A stretch of DNA of 64,000 nucleotides. Source: Paenibacillus sp. 32352. GTDB taxonomy: Bacteria > Bacillota > Bacilli > Paenibacillales > NBRC-103111. The position numbers and the translations under genes were made by a program. Under the pieces are notes generated by a model. That model was given only the letters and a program-made list of their open reading frames with translations, had not been told where the DNA came from and ran no database searches. Shown here piece by piece: positions 8,901 through 17,450 of the stretch. The stretch covers positions 277,600 to 341,599 of the forward strand of contig NZ_MZNT01000010.1 in the NCBI RefSeq assembly GCF_002042965.1, read 5' to 3'. How positions within the stretch are numbered: the stretch's first letter is position 1; every line of letters begins with the position of its first letter.

Positions 8901-9527
8901 GTGATGGAGAGGCCATTGCAGGGCAAGTGGCTTGGTGCCACGTGGGGGACGCTGGGCGACAGTATTACAGCGGCAGGCGGCTATCAGCCGCACGTCCAGT
9001 CGGCGCTGGGGTTCACGGAGGTATTCAACTACGCGGTGGGCGGGTGTCCGATGACCGCCGGAGGAGACCGCGATTACGGTGCGACGACGCATGTCGGACG
9101 GACGATCGCTGCGGATCTCGATTGCGTGACGATCTTTGCGGGCGTGAACGATTTTCGGCTCGATAAGCCGCTGGGCGAGCTTGGTAAGGCAGATGTGTAT
9201 ACGTTCTATGGGGCTTATACAACACTGATCGAGGATATATTGATGAAAAATCCGCGCTGCCGGTTGAGCTTATGGACGCCGCTGCAGCGGGATAAGGACG
9301 GGTATGATATTTTTTATGTGAATGCGGCTGGGCATCAGCTTGTCGATTACGCGGATGCGGTGGTGGCGATTGGGCGGCAGTATGCGCTGCCCGTGCTGAA
9401 TTTGTATGAATTGAGCGGGCTGAACCGGCTGACGCTGCCGTACTTTACTTCGGACGGACTGCATCCGAACGAGGCGGGCCACCGGCGAATCGCCGAATTG
9501 GCGATTCCTTTTTTGGCAGGCTTGTAG
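8901..9527 (+). CDS. SGNH/GDSL hydrolase
   Basis: This 208-residue protein has the blocks of the SGNH esterase fold: the nucleophile Ser in TLGDSIT near residue 20, a Gly block around the AVGG region, Asn in FAGVND near residue 80, and the catalytic Asp/His pair in SDGLHPNEAGH near residue 190. No signal peptide is seen, so it probably acts in the cytoplasm, for example removing acyl groups from imported sugars. The frame opens with GTG at 8901 and ATG at 8904, behind AAGGATGGAG. It follows the FAD oxidoreductase closely and shares its transcript. Confidence 0.88.
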   Translation: MMERPLQGKWLGATWGTLGDSITAAGGYQPHVQSALGFTEVFNYAVGGCPMTAGGDRDYGATTHVGRTIAADLDCVTIFAGVNDFRLDKPLGELGKADVYTFYGAYTTLIEDILMKNPRCRLSLWTPLQRDKDGYDIFYVNAAGHQLVDYADAVVAIGRQYALPVLNLYELSGLNRLTLPYFTSDGLHPNEAGHRRIAELAIPFLAGL

Positions 9528-9852
9528 GCCGCTTCATGCGGCGGCACGATTTAGAGCATCCACAGGGCGATATTCGGCTCAGCGGACACGCAGGAGACGA
9601 TTTAGCACCACGGATGCTCTATTTGCTTGAGGCCGCTCGTGTTAGGATGGTGTCAAAAAAGTTTGTGTATCATCATAGTAAGTAGGTTCAACGGGTCTAT
9701 GAATCTCCTGTGAACATAGGAAATATCTCTATGTTCGCAGGAGGTAAACCAAGCATCGCGCAGCAGTCTGCACTTTACTTATTTCATTGGATCTGAGGCT
9801 CTTTGTAATACCTCTCACTCATAGATGAGTTCCTCACTCCCATTTCCAGCTT
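9528..9852. repeat. Gene-free stretch with two inverted repeats
   Basis: No gene is seen. A 10-bp inverted repeat (TAGAGCATCC and its complement) brackets 9552-9621. A stronger hairpin lies at 9705-9743, with 15-base arms (CTCCTGTGAACATAG against CTATGTTCGCAGGAG, one G-T pair) and a 9-base loop. The second has no T-tract, so it is not an ordinary terminator. Either could be a small mobile-element remnant or an RNA structure. Confidence 0.5.
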
Positions 9853-11184
9853 TTATTTTTGCCGGTTCGCTTCAATATTCTTTGATATTTGTTCTTCCGC
9901 CTCCCTCAGTGCTGTGTTAATATCCTTCTCCCCTTTGACGACAGGAATGATGGCATTGGACATATAACCTTCCGCGAATGAATCGTATTTGCTTACCGGA
10001 AGTGCTTTTGCAGGGCTGCTTTTAAAGGCAGCTTTCACATTCTTGCCTTGCAAATAAGGCAGGTTTTTGCCGAACTCCTGCTCTATGCTGCTTGACTTCA
10101 ATACCGGCAGCCGTGCATTGCGGGCTACTTCCGTCTGCACCTCATCAGATAGAATCGTGGAAATGACTTGAAACGCTTGATCTTTATACTTGCTCTGCGC
10201 CGTGACGTGAAGAATCCACTCATCCACCTGCATGCCGGTGTTGGGGCGTTCTTTGAATGACGGGTACTGAGCCAAATCCCAATTCAAATCCTGCGCATCC
10301 TTCAAATTCGGAAGCATATTAACGGAAGTGAACATAGCGAGCGTTCGTTCTTTCATAAACTGATCCGTACCGGCGCCAGCCAAACGAGGTGTATTATTTC
10401 CGGGAATATCATAGATGCTTTTCAGTAATTCGAATATTTTTTTCCAGTTATCATTGTTCACAGTCGGCTTCTCTGTTACCGGATCGACAAAGCCGTATGA
10501 CAGCACGGAAGCCATGCGGGTCGATTTATCCGGCTCCAAGCCCCGATACTGCACGCCGCCGTCGATGCGCGTCACTTTTTGGGCCAACTCTCTGACTTCC
10601 TCCCAAGTCATGCCGTCCTTCGGATATGGAACACCGAATTTGTCGAATATATCTTTGTTATAATAGAGACCGCTGAAGTGCATCGTCCATGGAAGCCCGA
10701 TTAAGTTATTTTGCCGGCTTGCCGATTTTACCGATTCTACGGCGATCGGGTCCAACCGCGAAAGGTCGAAATTGAATTTTTTAATCAGCGGTTCCATATT
10801 TTCTTCCATTCCGGTTCCTACAAACCGGTAAATGATCGGGGAGGCGGTCATCACCAAATCCGGTATGTTGCCGGCGGCCATCAGCTTATCAAAACCGTTC
10901 TCCGGTTTTGACAAGTCAATGGGTTCGATTGTAATGTGCGGATAGCGTTTTTTCATTGGCTCCTCAAAGTACTTCTGGAACTCTCCAGGTCCAAGCCATC
11001 CCATACTAATACCAAATTTGATCGTGACGGGCTCGGTCGAAACCTGAGGCGGAGCATTCTTCTCACCAGCGGGCTGCTCACCGGCCGTTTTACCGTCATT
11101 TCCGCCGCTGCAAGCGGTTGCAAACAATAATAGTGACAGTGCGGCCATTCGTTTCATTCCCATGTCTTTTCCCCCATTCATCAA
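9853..11184 (-). CDS. Extracellular sugar-binding lipoprotein of an ABC importer
   Basis: This 443-residue protein has a lipoprotein signal with lipobox ATAC at residues 22-25 and a Gly/Asn linker. The mature part looks like a family 1 solute-binding protein (PWTMHFSGLYYNKDIFDKFGVPYPKDGMTWEE is the typical hinge and substrate-cleft region). It binds a sugar outside the cell for an ABC importer. No permease genes are adjacent on either side, which is unusual for this family. The gene upstream on the same strand is the DUF1861 protein, 350 bp away. The permeases may have been lost or may lie elsewhere. Confidence 0.9.
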   Translation of the reverse strand: MMNGGKDMGMKRMAALSLLLFATACSGGNDGKTAGEQPAGEKNAPPQVSTEPVTIKFGISMGWLGPGEFQKYFEEPMKKRYPHITIEPIDLSKPENGFDKLMAAGNIPDLVMTASPIIYRFVGTGMEENMEPLIKKFNFDLSRLDPIAVESVKSASRQNNLIGLPWTMHFSGLYYNKDIFDKFGVPYPKDGMTWEEVRELAQKVTRIDGGVQYRGLEPDKSTRMASVLSYGFVDPVTEKPTVNNDNWKKIFELLKSIYDIPGNNTPRLAGAGTDQFMKERTLAMFTSVNMLPNLKDAQDLNWDLAQYPSFKERPNTGMQVDEWILHVTAQSKYKDQAFQVISTILSDEVQTEVARNARLPVLKSSSIEQEFGKNLPYLQGKNVKAAFKSSPAKALPVSKYDSFAEGYMSNAIIPVVKGEKDINTALREAEEQISKNIEANRQK

Positions 11185-11535
11185 TGTTGGAGCGAAGTTT
11201 CACACGTCTCGGCGAACGATTACAATATGCCATATGTACGGGCAAGTCGAAAATAGTTCAGTATTATGCCGGAGTCACCGCCACGGTCGATCCGTGATGG
11301 TATAGAATGTCGCTTGCAGGCAGGAGTTCCGCCCGTTGCCGTTGTGCAGAATAATAAACAATGCCAATGATGAGAACCCGAATGTGCTTATACCTACGGA
11401 ATCCCACAGGATGCTAGCCACCCTCCCAATCTTGGGCGACTAACCACCAGCCACAGGGGAGATCCCGATCCTTAAGTGATCTTCAGGTCGTCATGCATCA
11501 TCCTGCGGGATTCGCATTCACCTCATCTTCCTCCT
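11185..11535 (-). repeat. Intergenic stretch with a long-armed inverted repeat
   Basis: The 15-base arms GAATCCCACAGGATG (11399-11413) and CATCCTGCGGGATTC (11499-11513) are complementary except for one pair and enclose about 85 bp. That interior holds a small internal hairpin (CCCAA...TTGGG). On the minus strand an AGGAGG lies near 11530, just after the DUF1861 stop, followed by ATG AGG TGA, so a former downstream gene may have been lost here. No intact gene is seen. Confidence 0.45.
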
Positions 11536-12486
11536 CTAAACAATACGCCCATGTCCTTCGAACGGATAGTCGATCGTAATACGCCCCGCCTGACAATCGC
11601 CAATGCCGCTGTAAAGATCGGACTTGCCGTCCGGACGCATAACAATTCCCGAAGTAAAGACGCAATCGACTAAATGTGGTGCCTTGGCAGGTCCCGGCGG
11701 GTAGCAGGAGCGACTTCCGATCAAACGAAGATCCGAGGACTCTCGGATGGTTGGATCGAAGACGAAGGCCATGTTCAGGTACACCTTCACTTCCCCTCCA
11801 TTCTCATCCATATCCTTGTAGCAAATGTGGCCGATGATGCCGATTTTGCCGCTATCAAGTAGATAAGCCTGATTAACGCCTCCCCATTCACCTTCCCCGA
11901 AGATGCCGTAAATGTACGGTGCGTTCTCAATGACGTCTGCAGTTAACTCTTCCAGTCTATCAATGACCGTGAAGCCGATCATTGCTTCGCTCCCATATTT
12001 GCCTCTAGTCTCCGCGCCACGTGGACGCGAGAAGACACCGATCTTGCCATCCGACAACGGAACAAGGCGAATATCTTTCATTTTGTTAGGTCCGGTAGTG
12101 AAGTAGTACAAATTATGGAGGTCGGTACCCCGGAAGAAATAACCAAAAAACGTACTGTATCTTCCACTCTGATATTGCACATGAGTCCCTCCCATTACTA
12201 GCTCATCGCCGATCTCACTGATGAAAGGGTCCTCCAGAGTATAGATCATGCTATCCTTCACCACGGTCCATTCATCCTGCCCCGTCTCCTCGAACAGGCG
12301 GACCCAAGAGCGGGCCCACTCTTCACGGCGTTCTACCCGTCCGAACAAATAGCGCTTCCCGTCCCGTATGAACGGAATCGAAATATTGTAGACATCAAAA
12401 CCGTCTACACCATGAAATACCAGTGTCTGGCTCTCATAGATCTTTTTTGCCGCCTCAAATTCAATTCTTTGCTTCTGCAGGGTCAA
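11536..12486 (-). CDS. DUF1861-family beta-propeller protein, probable glycosidase-like
   Basis: This 316-residue cytoplasmic protein resembles the DUF1861 family, five-bladed propellers related in fold to GH43/GH130 enzymes. Visible markers are FIRDGKRYLFGRVERREEWA, EDPFISEIGDELVMGG and a repeated aromatic blade pattern. No signal peptide is present. The family is usually found in sugar operons beside binding proteins, as here (binding-protein gene 350 bp downstream). A phosphorylase or hydrolase role on mannose- or glucose-type sugars is possible, but no activity can be assigned from the sequence. The family name is from memory of the pattern. Confidence 0.65.
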   Translation of the reverse strand: MTLQKQRIEFEAAKKIYESQTLVFHGVDGFDVYNISIPFIRDGKRYLFGRVERREEWARSWVRLFEETGQDEWTVVKDSMIYTLEDPFISEIGDELVMGGTHVQYQSGRYSTFFGYFFRGTDLHNLYYFTTGPNKMKDIRLVPLSDGKIGVFSRPRGAETRGKYGSEAMIGFTVIDRLEELTADVIENAPYIYGIFGEGEWGGVNQAYLLDSGKIGIIGHICYKDMDENGGEVKVYLNMAFVFDPTIRESSDLRLIGSRSCYPPGPAKAPHLVDCVFTSGIVMRPDGKSDLYSGIGDCQAGRITIDYPFEGHGRIV

Positions 12487-12646
12487 ATTTCTTCACACCT
12501 TCCTTTTGATTTCGACTCGCTTATTTATTTTAGAAGCCTGATATTCTTAGTGAATTGCTCCAGGTATCCGTAACTACCTTATCCATACCATATTACCCAT
12601 TTTTTCCAGCTATGCTAGGAAAGCCTTGTCGTATTGTCATTCACGT

Positions 12647-12703
12647 AAAAAAAGAACCGGCTTCCGATCAAACGAATCGATGATGCGCTTTCCGAAAGCT
12701 GGT
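12647..12703 (-). terminator. Terminator of the second kinase-regulator operon
   Basis: On the minus strand an imperfect stem (ACCAGCTT... against ...GGAAGCCGGT) is followed by TTCTTTTTTT. It lies about 65-120 bases after the stop of the response regulator at 12767. Confidence 0.6.
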
Positions 12704-12766
12704 CCATCCAGTCCTCTTCTATGGCGAGGTTTGGGCACGGTGTAATGAACTTTTTTCCTGGAAGAG

Positions 12767-14302
12767 TCACTGGCCGGCCATCTGCTTGCGGTATTCTTTG
12801 GGCGAGACTCCCGCTATTTTATTGAAGATATGCGTGAAATAATTGGAGTCGTTGAAGCCGGTGGCTTCGGAAATTTCGAATATTTTCATATCTGTACTTT
12901 TCAGCAGAAGCTTCGCTTTCTGTACGCGCAGGTTCTGGATATAGCCGGTTACACTTTCCCCGGTTTCCTTTTTAAACAGATTACTGAAGTAGCTGGGGTT
13001 GAGATGGACATGGGCCGCCACCTCGGCCAAGCCGCATACCCCCATGTATGACTCTTCAATAAACCGGATAGCCTGCTTGACCGGATTATCATTCTTGCTG
13101 GCAAGCCAGTTATTGTGTGACCGCAGGAATTCATGGATGTATCCCTGCAGCCATACCGCAATATCATCCGGTGTCACACATTTGTAGACAGTATCCCACT
13201 CTATGGGGCGCACAGCCATTTGCCATTCGGGAAACTGGACCTGCACTAGCCGAAGAATGGCAGCAGCCAGCAGCAGCGCTTCAATCTTGGCGGTTTGCGG
13301 GGGCAAATGGCTGATCCGGACGACTTGCTCCTGCAGCTCACGGCTCAGCCGGCTGTTATCCTCCGACATAAGCCAGGTTACAATTTCCTTTTCCTTCTCG
13401 TAAAGCGCCGTCTGGTTGAGCAGTGATTCATTGGCAGAACCGTGGTCCCTGTCCCCTTCCCGGCAATACCGTCTGTAGCCCTGACGCAATTCCTCCGTAC
13501 TGGCGCATAGCCCTTGTCCGCTGTATTCAAGAGCCAGCCTCAGATAATGATGGACCGAGTCGGTGAGTATCTGCGGCCATGAGGGGAATGTATCCGGCCG
13601 GGAAGCACTCCGGTCCACCAATAAAGCCCACTCCGATGCATTCATGGGAAACAGGCGAAAGCCGCCGGGAAACCATTTATTCAAGTGCTCCCCGGCAATA
13701 TTCGCGAAAGCAAATTGCAAAAGCGGCACATCCTCGGCGGAATAATGCTTCTCTGGAGGAAAATAGGTGGGAATACGGAGAAAATGCAGCTCACATTGCT
13801 TCATCCGCTTCAGCAGAGCCTCCACCTCTTCACCGTTGCAGGGCATGCCCATAATAGCCGAGCGCAGCTCGCTGTCTTCATGCTGACGCTTCCAGCCCTC
13901 CACCAAGAACTGAGACTGGCTTTCTTCAATCAGCTGCACATAAATCCGATCGAGTACGCTTAATATATCCATTTCCACACAAGGCTTCGTAATAAAGTCC
14001 ACCACGCCGAACTTGACGGCGGACTGGGCATACGAAAAATCCTTGAATCCGGTTACAATCACAATCTTCGTCAGCCAGCCGCGGCTTCTGATTTCTTCTA
14101 CCAGCTGCAGACCATCAATATGGGGCATCCGGATATCGGTCAGCAAGAGATCCGGGACACATTTCTCCATCATTGACAAGGCGTCCCGGCCATTGGCCGC
14201 TTCCCCAGTCACCACCCACTCGGCGGACCGCTTCCCCACCAGTTTCAGCAGCCCCTTGCGGAAGTTAGGCTGATCCTCTGCAATAAACAACTTGCCCTTC
14301 AC
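12767..14302 (-). CDS. Response regulator with AraC DNA-binding domain, YesN type
   Basis: This 511-residue regulator has a receiver domain at residues 1-120, with EDQ near residue 9, the phospho-acceptor Asp in LLLTDIRMPHIDG near 56, and Lys in TKPC near 105. The C-terminal AraC double helix-turn-helix covers about residues 405-508 (VAAHVHLNPSYFSNLFKKETG and GFNDSNYFTHIFNKIAGVSP). The start is GTG, with GAGGAGGGAAACGG before it. It overlaps the kinase stop by four bases (GTGA), so translation is coupled. The target is most likely the adjacent importer, GH105 and GH43 genes, through the repeated element at 21061-21099 and 25179-25217. Confidence 0.93.
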   Translation of the reverse strand: MKGKLFIAEDQPNFRKGLLKLVGKRSAEWVVTGEAANGRDALSMMEKCVPDLLLTDIRMPHIDGLQLVEEIRSRGWLTKIVIVTGFKDFSYAQSAVKFGVVDFITKPCVEMDILSVLDRIYVQLIEESQSQFLVEGWKRQHEDSELRSAIMGMPCNGEEVEALLKRMKQCELHFLRIPTYFPPEKHYSAEDVPLLQFAFANIAGEHLNKWFPGGFRLFPMNASEWALLVDRSASRPDTFPSWPQILTDSVHHYLRLALEYSGQGLCASTEELRQGYRRYCREGDRDHGSANESLLNQTALYEKEKEIVTWLMSEDNSRLSRELQEQVVRISHLPPQTAKIEALLLAAAILRLVQVQFPEWQMAVRPIEWDTVYKCVTPDDIAVWLQGYIHEFLRSHNNWLASKNDNPVKQAIRFIEESYMGVCGLAEVAAHVHLNPSYFSNLFKKETGESVTGYIQNLRVQKAKLLLKSTDMKIFEISEATGFNDSNYFTHIFNKIAGVSPKEYRKQMAGQ

Positions 14303-16173
14303 CCGTTTCCCTCCTCATGACTCCCCAGTGTCCCGGATTTAATAGGAAGCGTCATGTGAACAACCGTTCCTTTCCCTTCACTACTGGTAATTTCCACCCC
14401 ATATGCGGGTCCGTATACCAGTTGAATGCGCCTCAGCACACTTTTGTAGCCGATTCCTGTCTTATCGCCGTCCGGCAGCACAGCCTCCGCCTCTGTCAAA
14501 GCTCTCAGGGTTTCTTTATCCATACCGCATCCGTTGTCAGCCACTACGATATGCAGTGCCTCATTTAACAGGAACGCTTTAATCCGCAGCACCCGGTCTT
14601 TCTCCATATCACGGAAAGCGTGTACAAAAACATTTTCCACCACCGGCAGCAAGAGGGATCGCATCATCCGCAGACTCAGCAGGGACTCTTCAGCTTGGAT
14701 AATGGTTTCAATCTCGCCAGTGAACAGCTCTGTCTGGATCTTGATGTAATTGCGGATCTGGTGCAACTCTTCGCCAAGAGTCGTATCCGTCTGGACAGAT
14801 TTAAGGGAATACTTCAACATCTCCGAGATGGCGTTGATCAGAAGCGCCGTCTCCTCCTGATCGTTGCTGTACAGCTTCCAATACAGCTCATTGAACAGGT
14901 TGTGCAGATAATGAGGGTTTAGCTGTGCCTGGATGGCCTTCAGCTCCGATTCCCTCTGGCTGATCTGGGCCAGATATACCTTATTAATCAGTTCGCTCAC
15001 TTGCTCCGCCATGCTGTTGAAGCTGTCTCCGATGAAGCCCAGCTCATCGCCGGAATCCACTTTGACACGGACCGTGAAATCGCCGGAACGCAGCGTACGC
15101 AGTCCCTGCATCAGATGGGCAAGAGGAGTGAGGAGCGTCCGGGTGGAAATCGTAATAAGTAACGCACTGAGCAGGATCACGCCGATTCCGGCAAATGCCA
15201 ATACTTGGATGATGTCTTTATTTTTCCTCTGTATCTCCTGTAAGGAAGCCCCTCCATATAGGGTAAAACCTGCCGGAATCAGCTCGTGGCGGACAAACAG
15301 ATATGTGATGCCATTCATTTTGACATAACGAGGATAATGTGCCTTTGTCAGTTGCAATAGTTGCTCCATCTCACTCTGATCGGTATTGGAGTAGAGCACA
15401 CCGCCCATAGGCTCCAGCAGCAGCACCTTGCCGCTGCCGTTCTCCGTAAGATCCCGCAGCACCTTGGATACCAGGCTTTCCTCCATCACCATCACCATGG
15501 TGCCGTACGGGATCAGCTTCTCATTGAGCATCCGTCTGGCTGCAACCAGAACCGTTCTGCGGCCGTCCGGATCAATGGTACTGGCCGCCTCGGCCCGGCC
15601 CCAGACCATATTCCCCCGATGGGGCTTAAGCTTTTCCATCATCCTGGTCAAGTCATCCGTTCCCGGCTCTCCTGACGCACCGGTTTTGGAGAGAGCCGTC
15701 ATTTCCCCGTTCTCATTGTACAGGAAAACGGAACGGATGGACGGCGCATCCACCAGCAGCATATTCAACTGCTCTTCTACATACTTGCGGTTCTTGAATT
15801 GGGTGTAGGAATCGCTTACGGGAACGATGTTCTCCTTGAGGAACAGTTCGATGGACGGATTCAGGATAATGGATTGGGATACGCGGTTGATTTCCTGGAA
15901 GGACATCTCCAGTCTGGCCAAAGCCTGTTCGTTGGCGATGGAGAACTGCTTGCTGATTTCATCCTCCATTAACTGGATATTTGACCGGTAGACCATCCAG
16001 CCTGCCAAGGCAAAGGCAAGTGTTACCATACACGAGAGCAGCACAATCAGTTTGATCTTGAAGCTGCCCTTTATTTTTCCTGCTATATAACCCGGCCAGC
16101 TTGTCGGACGCAGTCGGCTCCCCTCCCCCCTTTGAATTTCATATTGTATTATAAAACGGTTCCTTCCAAGCAA
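14299..16173 (-). CDS. Sensor histidine kinase, YesM type
   Basis: This kinase of up to 624 residues has a first membrane helix at about residues 38-60, an extracellular sensor of about 260 residues, a second helix at about 320-345, HAMP, the phospho-acceptor motif QLNPHYLHN near residue 423 and an ATPase domain with VVADNGCGMD. The start is uncertain. The frame opens at TTG 16173 without a ribosome site. A run of GGGGGGAGGGG at about 16120-16130 sits nine bases before an in-frame CTG (16111-16113), which may be the real start; no in-frame ATG lies before the first helix. It is co-transcribed with the regulator that follows and lies directly behind the GH105 gene. Confidence 0.9.
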   Translation of the reverse strand: MLGRNRFIIQYEIQRGEGSRLRPTSWPGYIAGKIKGSFKIKLIVLLSCMVTLAFALAGWMVYRSNIQLMEDEISKQFSIANEQALARLEMSFQEINRVSQSIILNPSIELFLKENIVPVSDSYTQFKNRKYVEEQLNMLLVDAPSIRSVFLYNENGEMTALSKTGASGEPGTDDLTRMMEKLKPHRGNMVWGRAEAASTIDPDGRRTVLVAARRMLNEKLIPYGTMVMVMEESLVSKVLRDLTENGSGKVLLLEPMGGVLYSNTDQSEMEQLLQLTKAHYPRYVKMNGITYLFVRHELIPAGFTLYGGASLQEIQRKNKDIIQVLAFAGIGVILLSALLITISTRTLLTPLAHLMQGLRTLRSGDFTVRVKVDSGDELGFIGDSFNSMAEQVSELINKVYLAQISQRESELKAIQAQLNPHYLHNLFNELYWKLYSNDQEETALLINAISEMLKYSLKSVQTDTTLGEELHQIRNYIKIQTELFTGEIETIIQAEESLLSLRMMRSLLLPVVENVFVHAFRDMEKDRVLRIKAFLLNEALHIVVADNGCGMDKETLRALTEAEAVLPDGDKTGIGYKSVLRRIQLVYGPAYGVEITSSEGKGTVVHMTLPIKSGTLGSHEEGNG

Positions 16174-16233
16174 ACAACGTTTACATTTTACCTGTCTACG
16201 TAGGAAGGAAACGCTTCATCCGGTTGACCTGTA

Positions 16234-17349
16234 TTATTTTAAAGCTTCATACAAGGCAATTAGAGCAAGGGACTGTCCGTATGCCATTGGCATAATGGTA
16301 ATGTTTTTATAATGGTCTTTGTCCATTCCCATACCGGTTCCGGCCGACACATTCAGCACGGTTCCGTCACCGCTGATATTTTGACAAACCGCCTGGATGG
16401 CCTTGTCTGCAACAGCCTGATAGGAGGAATCCAGAATACCGGTTTTTATGCCTTTTAGGATACCCGCGGCAATTGCGGCCGATCCGGATACCTCTTCATA
16501 GCTGGTTGGGTCTTGCAGGACGGTGTGCCATAGGCCGGAAGCGGCCTGGAGAGGAACCAGAGCGTTGACCTGGGCCTTATACGTATCAACCAGAAATTGA
16601 CGGACACCCGGGTTCATCGTATCCTGGCAAGTTTCCAGGTAATCGACGAGGCCGTAGGTGAACCAGGAATTGCCGCGGCACCAGAAGATGCTGCCGAAAT
16701 TATCATTGCGCTCGAAGCTCCAGCCGTGGAAGAACAGTCCGGTATGTTTGTCGAACAAGTACTTGATATGGAGCAAAATCTGGTGTACTGCTTCTTGCTC
16801 CCACTCCGGCCGGTTGAACTTGCGCCCGGCCTGGTTCAGAAACAGAACCGCCATAAAGAGCGTATCAATCCATAACTGCTCATTGTGCAAGTGGATTCCA
16901 TCCCGGTTACCAATGGCAGTGACTGTATGCTGGAAGCCGCCTTCTTTGGTTTTGGGCAGCTCATGAACGAGCCAGTCCGCATGATCCCGGCATAGCTGTT
17001 CCAGCTGCTTGGAAGGCTCAAGCTGATCCAGGAGCAAAACCAGAGCCAGATAAGGGGCGGTCGTATTAATGTTTTTTGACGGCAGGCCGACCTCCATATT
17101 GCGGGAATACCAGTTCTGAAAAAACTCCATATAGCGAGTATCGCTGTAATACTTCTGCAGCTTGTACAGACCATAAAGACCGACGCCCTGGGGCCAGTCC
17201 CATTCCTCAATTCCGAAATCCCGTTGGACAATCCCTTTTCTTGTATCGGCCTGGACCGCGGTTTTATCCTTTTCATAGTCGCTGCCGCCCAGATTCATAA
17301 GTTTGTCCACTACCAGTCCGATTTTTTGAAGCAGCATTTCATTTGTCAT
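16234..17349 (-). CDS. GH105 unsaturated glucuronyl/galacturonyl hydrolase (YteR/YesR-like)
   Basis: This 371-residue protein is an alpha/alpha-barrel hydrolase of the GH88/GH105 group. It removes the unsaturated uronic acid left by polysaccharide lyases, for example in rhamnogalacturonan breakdown. The catalytic Asp lies in NEQLWIDTLFMAV near residue 150. WPQGVGLYGL, HGWSFE and WCRGNSWFTYGL line the cleft, and YEEVSGSAAIAAG is also characteristic. There is no signal peptide, so it acts on imported disaccharides. The ATG at 17349 has AAGGAG ten bases before it. It follows the binding protein and permeases, which suggests they import the unsaturated oligosaccharide. Confidence 0.92.
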   Translation of the reverse strand: MTNEMLLQKIGLVVDKLMNLGGSDYEKDKTAVQADTRKGIVQRDFGIEEWDWPQGVGLYGLYKLQKYYSDTRYMEFFQNWYSRNMEVGLPSKNINTTAPYLALVLLLDQLEPSKQLEQLCRDHADWLVHELPKTKEGGFQHTVTAIGNRDGIHLHNEQLWIDTLFMAVLFLNQAGRKFNRPEWEQEAVHQILLHIKYLFDKHTGLFFHGWSFERNDNFGSIFWCRGNSWFTYGLVDYLETCQDTMNPGVRQFLVDTYKAQVNALVPLQAASGLWHTVLQDPTSYEEVSGSAAIAAGILKGIKTGILDSSYQAVADKAIQAVCQNISGDGTVLNVSAGTGMGMDKDHYKNITIMPMAYGQSLALIALYEALK

Positions 17350-17391
17350 GATTCATATACTCCTTCTCATATAAATTGTTCCGAAAGCAAA

Positions 17392-17417
17392 CTTGGCCCG
17401 GCCTTTGCCGGACCAGG
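17392..17417 (-). promoter_or_regulatory. Intercistronic hairpin between binding-protein and GH105 genes
   Basis: Arms CTTGGCCCGGC and GCCGGACCAGG pair with one mismatch and one G-T pair around CTTT. There is no T-tract. A hairpin here could protect the upstream binding-protein message from decay and so raise its level over GH105, as seen in many importer operons. The role is inference. Confidence 0.5.
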
Positions 17418-17450
17418 TCCGCATTTATCCTATTCCAGGCCCTTCAGCCC

